Positions 25,926 through 34,822 of a stretch of DNA of 64,000 nt are shown one piece after another (position 1 is the first letter of the stretch; every line of letters starts with the position of its first letter). The DNA comes from Herbiconiux sp. VKM Ac-1786 (lineage in GTDB: Bacteria; Actinomycetota; Actinomycetes; Actinomycetales; Microbacteriaceae). The notes beneath the pieces are model-generated. The model saw nothing but the letters and a program-made list of their open reading frames with translations, had not been told where the DNA came from and did no database searches. The DNA is taken from positions 2,199,568 through 2,263,567 of the forward strand of contig NZ_JADKSG010000001.1 in the NCBI RefSeq assembly GCF_015350805.1, written 5' to 3'. Both the position numbers and the translations under genes were made by a program.

Positions 25926-27569
25926 TCAGCGGATGCGCGGCGGCGGCGGGGCCGGGGTGGGCCCCGAGGCGGCGAGCAGTGCCCAGAGCTCGGCGCGGGC
26001 GGGGAAGGTGTCGAGCGCGAGCCCGAGGGCGGCGCCGAGGGTCTCGATGCGCAGGCGCAGGCTGTGGCGGTGGAGGCCGAGCTCGCGGGCCGCCGGGTCC
26101 CAGCGGCCGTTGTGCCGCAGCCAGACGTCGGCGGCGTGGAGCTGCTCGCGGCCTTCCGGCGTGCGGCGGAGGGGCGCGAGGCGGGCCCGGGCGAACTCGC
26201 GGGTCGTCGCGGTGCCCGGGGCGGATCCCGCCTCGAGGAGGCCGAGCAGGCCGTCGCCGGTGAGCTCGTCGAATCCGGTCGAGCGCCCCGGCTCGGCGCG
26301 GTCGAGGGCGCGGCGTGCCTGGGCGACGAGGGCGTCGAGCTCGTCCCAGCCGCCGGGCGTCGAGGCGCCGGCGGGCACGAGGGCCTCGTCGAGCATCCGT
26401 CGCTCGGTCACGGCCGTGCCGCCGTCGACGAGGAGGATGAGGTGGGTGCCGTGCGCCACCGCGAAGCGCGCGCCGGCCGGTGAGCTGCTGCGCTCGAGGC
26501 GGTCGCGGAAGGCGGGTGTGAGGGCGACGAGCGGCACCGCGACGACGGTCAGCGGCTCGGACGGCAGCTCGATCCGCAGAACCTCGGCCGCGCGGCGCAC
26601 GGCGTCGACCCGCCCCTCGCGCAGGAGCTCGAACAGCTGCTGGAGGATCGAACGGTGCCCCGCCCGCAGATCGTCGGCGTGCTCGAGCGCGAGCTCGGCC
26701 AGCGCGGCGAGGGTGCTGACCACCGACTCGGCCGGCGCGTCGAGCGGCTCGCCCCGGGCGACGGCGACCGCGCCGGGGTGCCGGCCCGAGGCGCCCAGCG
26801 TCTGCACGAGCAGGGTCCCGCTCGCGAGCGGCTCCCGGATGCGCGCCCGGCGCCCCCGCGCCAGCACCTCCGCGGCGACGTCCGCCGCCGATCGCCCCGC
26901 GTCATGGCCGGCGTCGCGGGTGCCGACCGCGCCGGCGAGCGCGTGGGGTGCGTGGGCTGTGCGGCCCGCGTGCTCCAGCACGCCCGCGTCGGCGTCGAAG
27001 ACCCAGATCTCGGCCGCGAGGGCGTCGGCCGCCGCCGCGACCGCCGCGCTCAGGCCGCCGCGGCCCACCGCGCGGGTGAGGGCGTCCTGCACCGCGAGCG
27101 CCCACTCCACCCGCTCGCGTGCCGCCGCTGCCTCGCGGTCGGCGATCGCCCGGGCGACGGCGATGAACGGCGTGCGGTACGGGATCTCCAGCAGCGGCAG
27201 CCCGGCCGCCGCGCAGGCCGCCACGAGCTCCGCAGGCGTGCCCGCGCGCACCACCTCGGTGCCGAACCCGAGCGCCACCACGCCCGCCGCGACCAGCCGG
27301 CCGACGTAGGAGCGGTAGTCCCGCGCGCCGTACCCGTCGAACTGCCGCCCGGTCGTCAGCAGCAGATGCCCGGGCGCCAGGAACGGCGTGGGGTCGTCGA
27401 GATCCGACCCGTGCGCCCACTCGACGGCCCGCGCCGGCCCCCCGGCCGACGCGGCACCGCCCGCCACCCCGCCGCCCGCCGGCCACGCGGCCGACGCGCC
27501 ACCGCCCGGCACGAGCACCGTCAGCCCCAGCTCCGGCAGCGCGACGATCTCGTCGAGGGTGGTCACCAT
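25926..27569 (-). CDS. PucR-family transcriptional regulator, probable GABA-pathway activator
   Basis: This 547-residue protein has an N-terminal PucR sensor-like domain (ALPELGLTVLVPGG, then PGHLLLTTGRQFDGY and LPLLEIPYRTPFIAVARAI). The C-terminal helix-turn-helix of the PucR type reads LHAADVWLRHNGRWDPAARELGLHRHSLRLRIETLG in two parts (about residues 485-525). It is divergent from gabT-gabD, like GabR of Corynebacterium glutamicum, so it likely senses GABA or succinate semialdehyde. The ATG at 27569 has a leaderless -10. Two TGCC-N5-GGCA elements lie in the shared gap. Confidence 0.87.
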   Translation of the reverse strand: MVTTLDEIVALPELGLTVLVPGGGASAAWPAGGGVAGGAASAGGPARAVEWAHGSDLDDPTPFLAPGHLLLTTGRQFDGYGARDYRSYVGRLVAAGVVALGFGTEVVRAGTPAELVAACAAAGLPLLEIPYRTPFIAVARAIADREAAAARERVEWALAVQDALTRAVGRGGLSAAVAAAADALAAEIWVFDADAGVLEHAGRTAHAPHALAGAVGTRDAGHDAGRSAADVAAEVLARGRRARIREPLASGTLLVQTLGASGRHPGAVAVARGEPLDAPAESVVSTLAALAELALEHADDLRAGHRSILQQLFELLREGRVDAVRRAAEVLRIELPSEPLTVVAVPLVALTPAFRDRLERSSSPAGARFAVAHGTHLILLVDGGTAVTERRMLDEALVPAGASTPGGWDELDALVAQARRALDRAEPGRSTGFDELTGDGLLGLLEAGSAPGTATTREFARARLAPLRRTPEGREQLHAADVWLRHNGRWDPAARELGLHRHSLRLRIETLGAALGLALDTFPARAELWALLAASGPTPAPPPPRIR

Positions 27570-27575
27570 GCCGTC

Positions 27576-27581
27576 AGTGTA
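27576..27581 (-). promoter_or_regulatory. -10 element (TACACT on the minus strand) of the leaderless PucR-type gene
   Basis: It ends 6 bases from the ATG at 27569. Confidence 0.5.
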
Positions 27582-27583
27582 GC

Positions 27584-27626
27584 TGCCACTCCGGCACGCG
27601 AGCGGGTCAGCGATGCCGGAACGGCA
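27584..27626. promoter_or_regulatory. Candidate operator pair (2 x TGCC-N5-GGCA) between the PucR-type gene and gabT
   Basis: TGCCACTCCGGCA (27584-27596) and TGCCGGAACGGCA (27614-27626) each form a dyad and are inverted relative to each other at 11 of 13 positions. Start-to-start spacing is 30 bp, three helical turns. A gabT -10 (TAGCGT, 27651-27656) lies downstream. Confidence 0.5.
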
Positions 27627-27683
27627 GCCGAGCATCCGCCCCCCGAGGATTAGCGTCGGATCACGCCGTCGAGAGGACCCGCC

Positions 27684-29069
27684 ATGACCGTCACCGCCGA
27701 ACCCGAGACCGTGCGCGGCGGCCCCGGCCTGCGCCAGCAGCGTGAACTCGTCACCGCCATCCCCGGCCCGCGCTCGCAGGAGCTGCTGGCCCGCAAATCC
27801 GCCGCCGTACCGAAGGGCGTCGGCCTCACCCTGCCGATCTTCGTCGAGGCCGCCGGCGGGGGAGTGCTGCGCGACGTCGACGGCAACACCCTGATCGACT
27901 TCGGCTCGGGCATCGCAGTGACGGGCGTCGGCAACAGCGCGCCGGCCGTGGTCGACGCCGTCACCGCCCAGGTCGCGCAGTTCACCCACACCTGCTTCAC
28001 GATCACCGGCTACGAGGGCTACGTCGAGGTGGCCGAGGCGCTCAACCGCCTCACCCCGGGAGACTTCGACAAGCGCACCGCCCTGTTCAACTCCGGCGCC
28101 GAGGCCGTCGAGAACGCCGTGAAGATCGCCCGGCACTTCACCGGCAAGCAGGCCGTCGTCGCCTTCGACCACGGCTACCACGGCCGCACGAACCTGACGA
28201 TGGCGCTGACCGCGAAGTCGATGCCCTACAAGAGCGGCTTCGGCCCGTTCGCCCCCGAGGTCTACCGGGCGCCGATGTCCTACCCCTACCGCGATGGTCT
28301 GCTGATGGGCGAGGCTCAGGCGAACGACGGTGCCGCCGCCGCCCGCCGCGCCATCGTGCAGATCGAGAAGCAGATCGGCGCCGCGAACCTCGCCGCGCTC
28401 GTCATCGAGCCGATCCAGGGCGAGGGCGGCTTCGTCGTCCCGGCCGAAGGCTTTCTGCCTACCCTCCTCGCCTGGGCCCGCGAGAACGGTGTGGTCTTCA
28501 TCGCCGACGAGGTGCAGACCGGTTTCGCCCGCACCGGCGACTTCTTCGCCTGCGAGCACGAGGGCCTCGAGCCCGACCTGATCGTCACCGCGAAGGGCAT
28601 CGCCGGCGGGCTGCCGCTGAGCGCCGTCACCGGCCGCGCCGAGATCATGGACTCCGCCCACGCCGGCGGCCTCGGCGGCACCTACGGCGGCAACCCGATC
28701 GCCTGCGCGGCGGCCGTCGCCACCATCCGCAGCTTCGAGGAGGACGGCCTGGTCGAACGCGCCCGCGCCATCGGCGAGCAGTTCCTCGCGAGACTGACCG
28801 AGCTGAAGAGAGCGGATGCGCGGGTCGGCGACATCCGCGGCCGCGGCGCCATGGTGGCCCTCGAACTGGTCGACCCCACCACCGGCGACCCCGACGCCGC
28901 GCTCACGGCCGCCGTAGCCGCGAAGGCCCACGCGGCCGGAGTCGTGCTGCTCACCTGCGGCACCTACGGCAACGTCATCCGCTTCCTGCCGCCGCTCACC
29001 ATCGACGACGCCCTGATCGCCGACGGCCTCGACGTGGTGGCGACCGCCCTGGCGGAGACCGCCAGCTGA
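27684..29069 (+). CDS. gabT: 4-aminobutyrate aminotransferase
   Basis: This 461-residue PLP enzyme transfers the amino group of GABA to 2-oxoglutarate, giving succinate semialdehyde. Motifs are NSGAEAVENAVKIAR, FDHGYHGRTNLTMALT, IEPIQGEGGF, FIADEVQTGFARTG and the PLP lysine in VTAKGIAGG (about Lys304), with GGTYGGNPIACAAA. The pairing with gabD and a PucR-type regulator supports GABA as the substrate over other omega-amino acids. Confidence 0.93.
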   Translation: MTVTAEPETVRGGPGLRQQRELVTAIPGPRSQELLARKSAAVPKGVGLTLPIFVEAAGGGVLRDVDGNTLIDFGSGIAVTGVGNSAPAVVDAVTAQVAQFTHTCFTITGYEGYVEVAEALNRLTPGDFDKRTALFNSGAEAVENAVKIARHFTGKQAVVAFDHGYHGRTNLTMALTAKSMPYKSGFGPFAPEVYRAPMSYPYRDGLLMGEAQANDGAAAARRAIVQIEKQIGAANLAALVIEPIQGEGGFVVPAEGFLPTLLAWARENGVVFIADEVQTGFARTGDFFACEHEGLEPDLIVTAKGIAGGLPLSAVTGRAEIMDSAHAGGLGGTYGGNPIACAAAVATIRSFEEDGLVERARAIGEQFLARLTELKRADARVGDIRGRGAMVALELVDPTTGDPDAALTAAVAAKAHAAGVVLLTCGTYGNVIRFLPPLTIDDALIADGLDVVATALAETAS

Positions 29070-29200
29070 GCCCGCCCGCGCCGCCCGCGCATCCGGCCAC
29101 CCCGCGCCCCGCCGAACTACGACCCCGACCCCACCACCCGCAGGCGAACCCCGCCCACCGAGAGCATGATGTACACGACGAACCACGAGGGAGACCACCA

Positions 29201-30661
29201 GTGACCACCGAGACCGAACTCCTCGCCGCAGTGCCCGACCGCCTCTTCATCGGAGGCCACTGGGTCGCCGGCAGCACCGGCGCCACGCTCGACGTGAACG
29301 ACCCCGCCACCGGCGCGGTCATCAAGACGATCGCCGACGCCACCCCCGACGACGGCATCGCCGCCCTCGACGCCGCCGTCGCGATGGCCGACGAGTGGGC
29401 TGCCACCGCTCCCCGCCAGCGCGGCGAGATCCTCCGCGGCGCCTTCGACCTGCTGCAGCAGCGCAAGGACGACGTCGCCCTGCTGATGACGCTCGAGATG
29501 GGCAAGCCGCTCGCCGAGGCGAAGGGCGAGGTCGCCTACGGCGGCGAGTTCCTGCGCTGGTTCAGCGAGGAGGCCGTGCGCATCACGGGCCGCTACGGCT
29601 CGAACCCCGAGGGCACCGGCCAGATGATCGTCTCGCAGCGCCCGGTGGGGCCTTGCTACCTGATCACGCCCTGGAACTTCCCGCTCGCGATGGCCACCCG
29701 CAAGATCGCACCCGCGCTCGCGGCCGGCTGCACGGTCGTGGTGAAGCCCGCGGCCCTCACCCCGCTGACGACGCTCTACGTCGCCCGCCTGCTCGAGGAG
29801 GCCGGCCTGCCCGGCGGCGTGCTCAACGTCGTCACGACCACGCGCTCCAGCGCCGTCTCCGAGCCGATCATCGCCGACCCGCGCCTGCGCAAGCTGAGCT
29901 TCACGGGCTCGACCCCGGTGGGCCGCACGCTGATGAAGCAGGCCTCCGAGAACGTGCTGCGCACCTCGATGGAGCTCGGCGGCAACGCCCCGTTCGTGAT
30001 CTTCGGCGACGCCGACCTCGACAAGGCGGTCGACGGCGCCATGGCCGCGAAGTTCCGTAACATCGGCCAGGCCTGCACCGCCGCGAACCGCTTCATCGTG
30101 CACTCCAGCGTCGCCGCCGAGTTCGCCCGCAGGATGAGCGAGAAGGTCGGCGCCCTGCGCATCGGCCGCGGCACCGAGGAGGGCGTCGGGATCGGCCCGC
30201 TGATCGACGACAAGGCCGTCGACAAGGCCGACGAGCTGGTGCAGGACGCCGTCGGGCGCGGCGCCACCCTCGTCGCCGGCGGTCACCGCGTCGACGGCCC
30301 GGGCAGCTTCTACGAGCCCACCGTCGTCACGAAGGTGCCGCTCGACAGCGAGATCCTGCGCGAGGAGATCTTCGGCCCGGTCGTCAGCGTGATCGAGTTC
30401 GACGACGAGGACGAGGCGGTGCGCCTCGCGAACGACACCGAATACGGCCTCGTGTCGTACGTCTTCACCGAGAGCCTCGCGCGAGGCCAGCGGATGATCG
30501 ACAAGCTCGACACCGGCATGATGGGCCTGAACGTCGGCGTGCTCTCCAACGCGGCAGCCCCCTTCGGTGGCGTCAAGCAGTCGGGCCTCGGCCGCGAGGG
30601 CGGCCTCGAGGGCATCCACGAGTACCTCGCGCCGAAGTACACGCTCATCCCGAACAGCTGA
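29201..30661 (+). CDS. gabD: Succinate-semialdehyde dehydrogenase (NAD(P)+)
   Basis: This 486-residue aldehyde dehydrogenase oxidises succinate semialdehyde to succinate, the second step of GABA breakdown. It has PWNFPLAMATRKIAPALAAG, FTGSTPVGR (cofactor loop), the general base in MELGGNAPF (Glu258) and the nucleophile in GQACTAANR (Cys292). Length fits the family. The GTG start has GAGGGAGACC upstream. A 131-base gap separates it from gabT, with no clear terminator. Confidence 0.93.
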   Translation: MTTETELLAAVPDRLFIGGHWVAGSTGATLDVNDPATGAVIKTIADATPDDGIAALDAAVAMADEWAATAPRQRGEILRGAFDLLQQRKDDVALLMTLEMGKPLAEAKGEVAYGGEFLRWFSEEAVRITGRYGSNPEGTGQMIVSQRPVGPCYLITPWNFPLAMATRKIAPALAAGCTVVVKPAALTPLTTLYVARLLEEAGLPGGVLNVVTTTRSSAVSEPIIADPRLRKLSFTGSTPVGRTLMKQASENVLRTSMELGGNAPFVIFGDADLDKAVDGAMAAKFRNIGQACTAANRFIVHSSVAAEFARRMSEKVGALRIGRGTEEGVGIGPLIDDKAVDKADELVQDAVGRGATLVAGGHRVDGPGSFYEPTVVTKVPLDSEILREEIFGPVVSVIEFDDEDEAVRLANDTEYGLVSYVFTESLARGQRMIDKLDTGMMGLNVGVLSNAAAPFGGVKQSGLGREGGLEGIHEYLAPKYTLIPNS

Positions 30662-30751
30662 CGAACAGCACCCACCCGCACCGCGGGAGGCGTGGCCCGG
30701 GCTCATAGCCCCGCCACAGCCTCCCGCGGGCCCGGCCCCAGGATGCGCGCG

Positions 30752-30757
30752 TAGCGT
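30752..30757 (+). promoter_or_regulatory. -10 element (TAGCGT) for the GT39-like gene
   Basis: TAGCGT ends 8 bases before the GTG at 30766. Confidence 0.45.
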
Positions 30758-30765
30758 CACGCCGC

Positions 30766-32655
30766 GTGAGCCCCCGACCCGACGGCACCCCACCGCTCCG
30801 CGCCCGCCACCTGCGCCCCTGGCCGCTGCGTTCCTGGCCGCTGCGTTCCTGGCCCGTGCGCCCCTGGCCCCTGGGCCTCGCCGCCCTCACCGCGGCCACC
30901 GCGTTCATCACCCTCTGGGCCCTTCAGGCCGGCCAGCGCAGCGAGTACTACGCCGCCATCGCCCTCTCGATGAGCCGCAGCTGGCCGAACCTCCTCTTCG
31001 GTGCCTTCGACCCCGCGGGCACGGTCACGCTCGACAAGATCCCCGGCTCGTTCTGGGTGCCGGCCGTCGTCGTCAAGGTGTTCGGCTTCTCGACCTGGTC
31101 GGTGAACGCCCCGAACGCGCTGGCGACGATCGCGGCCGTCGTCGTGGTCGCGATCACGGCGAAGCGGATGCTCGGCCCCACCGCCGGCCTCGTCGCCGGT
31201 GCCGTGGTGGCCTCGACCCCCATCGTGGCCGCCGTCGCCCGCAGCAACCAGCCCGAGTCGTTCTTCGTGCTGGCGCTCGCGCTCACGGCGTGGGCGGCGA
31301 CGCGGGCGGTGCAGCGCGCATCCGGAGCCTGGCTCGTCGTCGCCGGCGGCTTCATCGCCCTCGGCTTCCAGTTCTACATGCTCGAGTCGTGGGCGGTCTG
31401 GCCCGCGCTCGCCGCGGGCTGGCTCTGCACCCGGAAGCCGTGGCTGACGAAGCTCTGGCAGCTCGCGGTGGCCGGGGTCGCGAGCCTCGCCCTGTCGCTG
31501 GTCTGGATCGTCGTGGTGAGCCTGGTGCCGGCCGCCGATCGCCCGTACATCGGCGGCACGGGCGGCAACGACCCGTTCGAGATGGTCTTCGGCTACAACG
31601 GCCTGGGGCGCTTCGCGGCCACCTCCGACTCGGCCGCCTACCGCGCGTTCACCCCACCGTTCTCGGGTGATCCCGGGGTGCTGCGGCTGTTCGACGCCGA
31701 GGTCGGGCCGCAGGTCGCCTGGCTCATCCCGGCGGCGCTGGTGGCCGTTGTGGTGCTCTGGCGGCTCGAGCCCGCCCGCCGCGCGCTGACCGTGCTGCTC
31801 GGCGCGTGGCTCGTGACCTTCCTCGCGATGTTCTCGACGGTCGCCGGGATGCACCAGTTCTACACGGCCGCCCTCGCCGTGCCCATCGCGCTGCTCGTGG
31901 GCTGGGCGTTCGCCGCGGGCCGCCGCTCGGGCCGCCTGTGGCCGCCGATCGCGCTCGTCGTCACGGCGTCGGCGACCGCACTCGGCATCGGTCTCCTCCA
32001 GCCCGACTACCTCTACCCCGTGGCGATCGTGCAGGCGGTGCTCGCGGCCGTCGTCATCGTGCTGCTGGTCGTGCGCCACCGGCGGCTGCGCCGGGTTCCG
32101 GATGCGCGCTGGCTCGCCGCTCTCACGGCCGCCGCCCTGGTGCTGACCCCGGCGGCCTGGTCGATCGACGCGATGAACCACGAGAACTCGATCAACCCGA
32201 TCGCGGGCGCGGGCCCCTCGTTCGGCGGTGGCCGGGGCTCGGGCGCGGCACCCGCCCCGCGCGGCGCCCCCGCCGCGCTCGGCCTCGGCGGAGCATCCGT
32301 CGACCCCACCGTGCTCACCTGGCTCGCCGCGCACCAGGACGGCGCCCGCTACCTCGTCGCCACCTTCGGCGCCCAGGCCGCCGCCCCGATCATCACCGCC
32401 ACCGACGGCGCCTCGGTGCTGCCCGTCGGCGGCTTCAACGGCCTCGACCCCGTGCCGACCCTCGCGGCCTTCCAGGCGATGGCCGCCGACGGCGAGCTGC
32501 GCTACGTGCTGGCCACGACCGCTCTCGGCGGCCGCGGCGTCACGGCCCCCGCGGCCGAACCCACCGCCTCGGCGACCATCGAGCAGTGGGTCGAGTCGAG
32601 CTGCACCCCCGTCACCGGCCTCGACATCAACGACCTCTTCGACTGCGCCCCTTGA
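30766..32655 (+). CDS. Polytopic membrane glycosyltransferase, GT39/ArnT-like
   Basis: This 629-residue protein has about 11-12 membrane helices and a C-terminal soluble domain of about 150 residues. The first loop carries YYAAIALSMSRSWPNLLFGAFDPAGTVTLDKIPG, where the acidic residues are those expected for lipid-linked sugar transfer in the ArnT/PMT superfamily; the motif LDKIPGSFW is typical of a group common in actinobacteria. It probably moves a sugar from a polyprenyl carrier to an envelope acceptor. The N-terminus has four 15-bp repeats coding for R[PS]WP[LV]. TTGACA for the next operon overlaps its stop codon. Confidence 0.85.
   Translation: MSPRPDGTPPLRARHLRPWPLRSWPLRSWPVRPWPLGLAALTAATAFITLWALQAGQRSEYYAAIALSMSRSWPNLLFGAFDPAGTVTLDKIPGSFWVPAVVVKVFGFSTWSVNAPNALATIAAVVVVAITAKRMLGPTAGLVAGAVVASTPIVAAVARSNQPESFFVLALALTAWAATRAVQRASGAWLVVAGGFIALGFQFYMLESWAVWPALAAGWLCTRKPWLTKLWQLAVAGVASLALSLVWIVVVSLVPAADRPYIGGTGGNDPFEMVFGYNGLGRFAATSDSAAYRAFTPPFSGDPGVLRLFDAEVGPQVAWLIPAALVAVVVLWRLEPARRALTVLLGAWLVTFLAMFSTVAGMHQFYTAALAVPIALLVGWAFAAGRRSGRLWPPIALVVTASATALGIGLLQPDYLYPVAIVQAVLAAVVIVLLVVRHRRLRRVPDARWLAALTAAALVLTPAAWSIDAMNHENSINPIAGAGPSFGGGRGSGAAPAPRGAPAALGLGGASVDPTVLTWLAAHQDGARYLVATFGAQAAAPIITATDGASVLPVGGFNGLDPVPTLAAFQAMAADGELRYVLATTALGGRGVTAPAAEPTASATIEQWVESSCTPVTGLDINDLFDCAP
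30814..30873 (+). repeat. 15-bp tandem repeat (four units) at the GT39-like N-terminus
   Basis: Units at 30814, 30829, 30844 and 30859 encode RPWPL, RSWPL, RSWPV and RPWPL just before the first membrane helix. Confidence 0.9.
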
Positions 32656-32702
32656 CACGCTGACCCCGACCTGGTTGGTTAGTTACATGAGTAATGAACC
32701 AA
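32652..32702 (+). promoter_or_regulatory. Promoter -35 and 28-bp operator of the GntR/ABC operon
   Basis: TTGACA (32652-32657) is followed 17 bases later by a long dyad, TTGGTT-N2-TTAC-N4-GTAA-N2-AACCAA (32675-32702), which covers the -10 and start region. This fits autoregulation by the YtrA-type GntR encoded 16 bases downstream. Confidence 0.65.
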
Positions 32703-32717
32703 CGAGGGAGAACGGCC

Positions 32718-33074
32718 GTGGATGACTCACGGCCGATCTTCGTGCAGATCGCGGAGCTGATCGAGAACGACGTCGTCTCCGGTGCCCTGCCCGAGGAGTC
32801 CCAGGTTCCCTCGACCAATGAGTTCGCCGCGTTCCACCGGATCAACCCGGCGACGGCGGGCAAGGGAGTGAACCTCCTGGTCGACAAGGGGATCCTGTAC
32901 AAGAAGAGGGGAATCGGGATGTTCGTCGCCCACGGGGCCCGCGACCGGCTGCTGGCCGATCGCCGCAATCAGTTCCAGAACGAGTACGTGCGACCGCTCG
33001 TCGCCGAGGCCGAGAAGCTCGGCATCACCGGTGAGCAGCTCGTGCAGATGATCGCAGAGGGGAGCGGCGCATGA
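32718..33074 (+). CDS. GntR-family regulator, YtrA subfamily
   Basis: This 118-residue protein is little more than a winged helix (PIFVQIAELIENDVVSG, then VPSTNEFAAFHRINPATAGKG and GILYKKRGIGMFV) plus a short dimerisation tail, as in the YtrA group. Such regulators repress ABC transporter operons they head. The GTG at 32718 is chosen because GAGGGAG precedes it. A 28-bp dyad lies upstream. Its stop overlaps the ABC gene start (ATGA). Confidence 0.9.
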   Translation: MDDSRPIFVQIAELIENDVVSGALPEESQVPSTNEFAAFHRINPATAGKGVNLLVDKGILYKKRGIGMFVAHGARDRLLADRRNQFQNEYVRPLVAEAEKLGITGEQLVQMIAEGSGA

Positions 33075-33961
33075 CCGCCGTCATCGAGGCCGAGGGCCTC
33101 AGCAAGCACTACCGCACCGTCGACGCCGTCGACGACGTGAGCTTCTCGATCGAGGAGAACACGATCACCGGCCTGCTCGGCCGCAACGGGGCCGGCAAGA
33201 CCACGCTGATGCAGCTGCTCACGGGCCAGGAGTTCGCGACCCGCGGCACCATCCGCGTCTTCGGGGAGTCGCCGGTCGAGAACGCCGGCGTGCTGCAGCG
33301 GCTCAGCTTCATCAAGGAAAGCCAGAAGTACCCCGACGACTTCAAGCCGAAGCACGTCTTCGCCACGGCGCCGTGGTTCTTCCCGAACTGGGACGCGGAG
33401 TTCGCGGCCCGCCTGATCGACGACTTCCGGCTGCCGCTGAACCGCCGCATCAAGAAGCTCTCGCGCGGCCAGCTCTCGGCCGTCGGTGTGATCGTCGGCC
33501 TCGCCGGGCGGGCGCCGATCACGTTCTTCGACGAGCCCTACCTGGGGCTGGATGCGGTGGCCCGGCAGATCTTCTACGACCGCCTCCTCGAGGACTACGC
33601 CGAGCATCCGCGCACCGTCGTGCTCTCGACGCACCTGATCGACGAGGTCGCGAATCTGCTGGAGCACGTGATCGTGATCGACCAGGGCCGCATCCTCCTC
33701 GACGACGACGCGGAGTCGCTGCGCGGCTCGGCCACCACCGTGGTCGGCACCCGGGCGGCGGTCGACTCCTTCGTCGGCGGCCGCGAGGTGCTGCACCGCG
33801 ACTCCCTCGGAGGCCTCGCCTCCGTCACCGTCGGCCGGCTCGACCCGGCCGAACGCCGCGAGGCGGCCGAGCTCGGACTCGAGCTCGGCCCCGTCTCGCT
33901 CCAGCAGCTGGTCGTGCAGAAGACCGGCGCCACGACCTCCGGAATCGAGCAGAGCGCATGA
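33071..33961 (+). CDS. ABC transporter ATP-binding protein (YtrB-like)
   Basis: This 296-residue ATPase has Walker A GRNGAGKTT, signature LSRGQLSAVG (divergent from LSGGQ), Walker B ITFFDEPYLGLD and the H-loop LSTHLIDE. The C-terminal 80 residues are variable. It sits between the GntR regulator and a membrane protein with ATGA overlaps at both ends, so one transcript encodes all three. The substrate is unknown; related systems respond to cell-wall stress. Confidence 0.9.
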   Translation: MTAVIEAEGLSKHYRTVDAVDDVSFSIEENTITGLLGRNGAGKTTLMQLLTGQEFATRGTIRVFGESPVENAGVLQRLSFIKESQKYPDDFKPKHVFATAPWFFPNWDAEFAARLIDDFRLPLNRRIKKLSRGQLSAVGVIVGLAGRAPITFFDEPYLGLDAVARQIFYDRLLEDYAEHPRTVVLSTHLIDEVANLLEHVIVIDQGRILLDDDAESLRGSATTVVGTRAAVDSFVGGREVLHRDSLGGLASVTVGRLDPAERREAAELGLELGPVSLQQLVVQKTGATTSGIEQSA

Positions 33962-34749
33962 CCACCACCGACACGTCCCCCCGAACCGCTCCGACCGCCG
34001 AGCCCGCGGGCAGCGGCAGCCGCATCGTCCCGATCGCCCGCCTGCACGTGGTCAACCGCATGCAGGTGCTCCTCGTCCCCGCGATGATCCTGCTGTTCAT
34101 CCTCCTGGTGAACATCGTGGTCTGGTGGCTGATCGTGCGATCGGTCACCGACCCGGTCGACCGGGCCGACGCCCTCGACGGCCTGCAGTGGAGCGGCGCC
34201 TCGTTCTACGTCTTCGTCTACGCGGTCGTGCTCGGGGCGCAGGCGGTGGGCTTCGTCTTCCCCTACGCCCTCGGCATGAGCGTCACGCGCCGCGACTTCT
34301 GGCTCGGTTCGGCGCTGGCCTTCGTGGGTCTCGCCGCCCTGTACGGCGCCTTCATGACGCTGTTCGCGGTGATCGAGCAGGCGACAGGCGGCTGGGGCCT
34401 CGGCGGGCGCATGTTCACCGTGCTCTACTTCGGCGGCGAGGACGCGACCTGGTACCAGCGCTTCGGCCTGTTCTTCGCGGCCTTCCTGTTCTGCTTCTTC
34501 GTCGGGGCGGTCGTCTCCACCATCTACCAGCGCTGGCGTGTGAACGGCATGCTCGTGTTCTTCGCGGCCCTCACCCTGCTGCTGCTCGGCACCGCCGCGC
34601 TGATCACCCTCACCGAGAGCTGGCCGGCGGTCGGATCCTGGTTCGCCGCGACGGGTGCCGGCGGGGTGGTGGCCTGGAGCCTCGTGATCACGGCGCTCTC
34701 GGCGGTGGTGGGCTTCCTGCTCATCCGCCGCTCGACCCCGCGGGGCTGA
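33958..34749 (+). CDS. ABC transporter permease-like membrane protein of the YtrA-type operon
   Basis: This 263-residue protein has about six membrane helices (for example VLLVPAMILLFILLVNIVVW and GLFFAAFLFCFFVGAVVSTI). It has no recognisable catalytic motif. Position and overlap make it the membrane partner of the upstream ATPase. A 17-bp terminator stem follows 16 bases after the stop. Confidence 0.85.
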   Translation: MTTTDTSPRTAPTAEPAGSGSRIVPIARLHVVNRMQVLLVPAMILLFILLVNIVVWWLIVRSVTDPVDRADALDGLQWSGASFYVFVYAVVLGAQAVGFVFPYALGMSVTRRDFWLGSALAFVGLAALYGAFMTLFAVIEQATGGWGLGGRMFTVLYFGGEDATWYQRFGLFFAAFLFCFFVGAVVSTIYQRWRVNGMLVFFAALTLLLLGTAALITLTESWPAVGSWFAATGAGGVVAWSLVITALSAVVGFLLIRRSTPRG

Positions 34750-34764
34750 CGCGGGTCGAGAACG

Positions 34765-34803
34765 ACGGATGCCCGTGCCGGAAGTCCCGGCACGGGCATC
34801 CGT
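34765..34803. terminator. Strong 17-bp hairpin between convergent ABC operons
   Basis: ACGGATGCCCGTGCCGG (34765-34781) pairs perfectly with CCGGCACGGGCATCCGT (34787-34803) over a 5-base loop. The arms contain the CGGATGC heptamer. Confidence 0.8.
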
Positions 34804-34822
34804 GTCTTCGTCGCCGCGCTGC

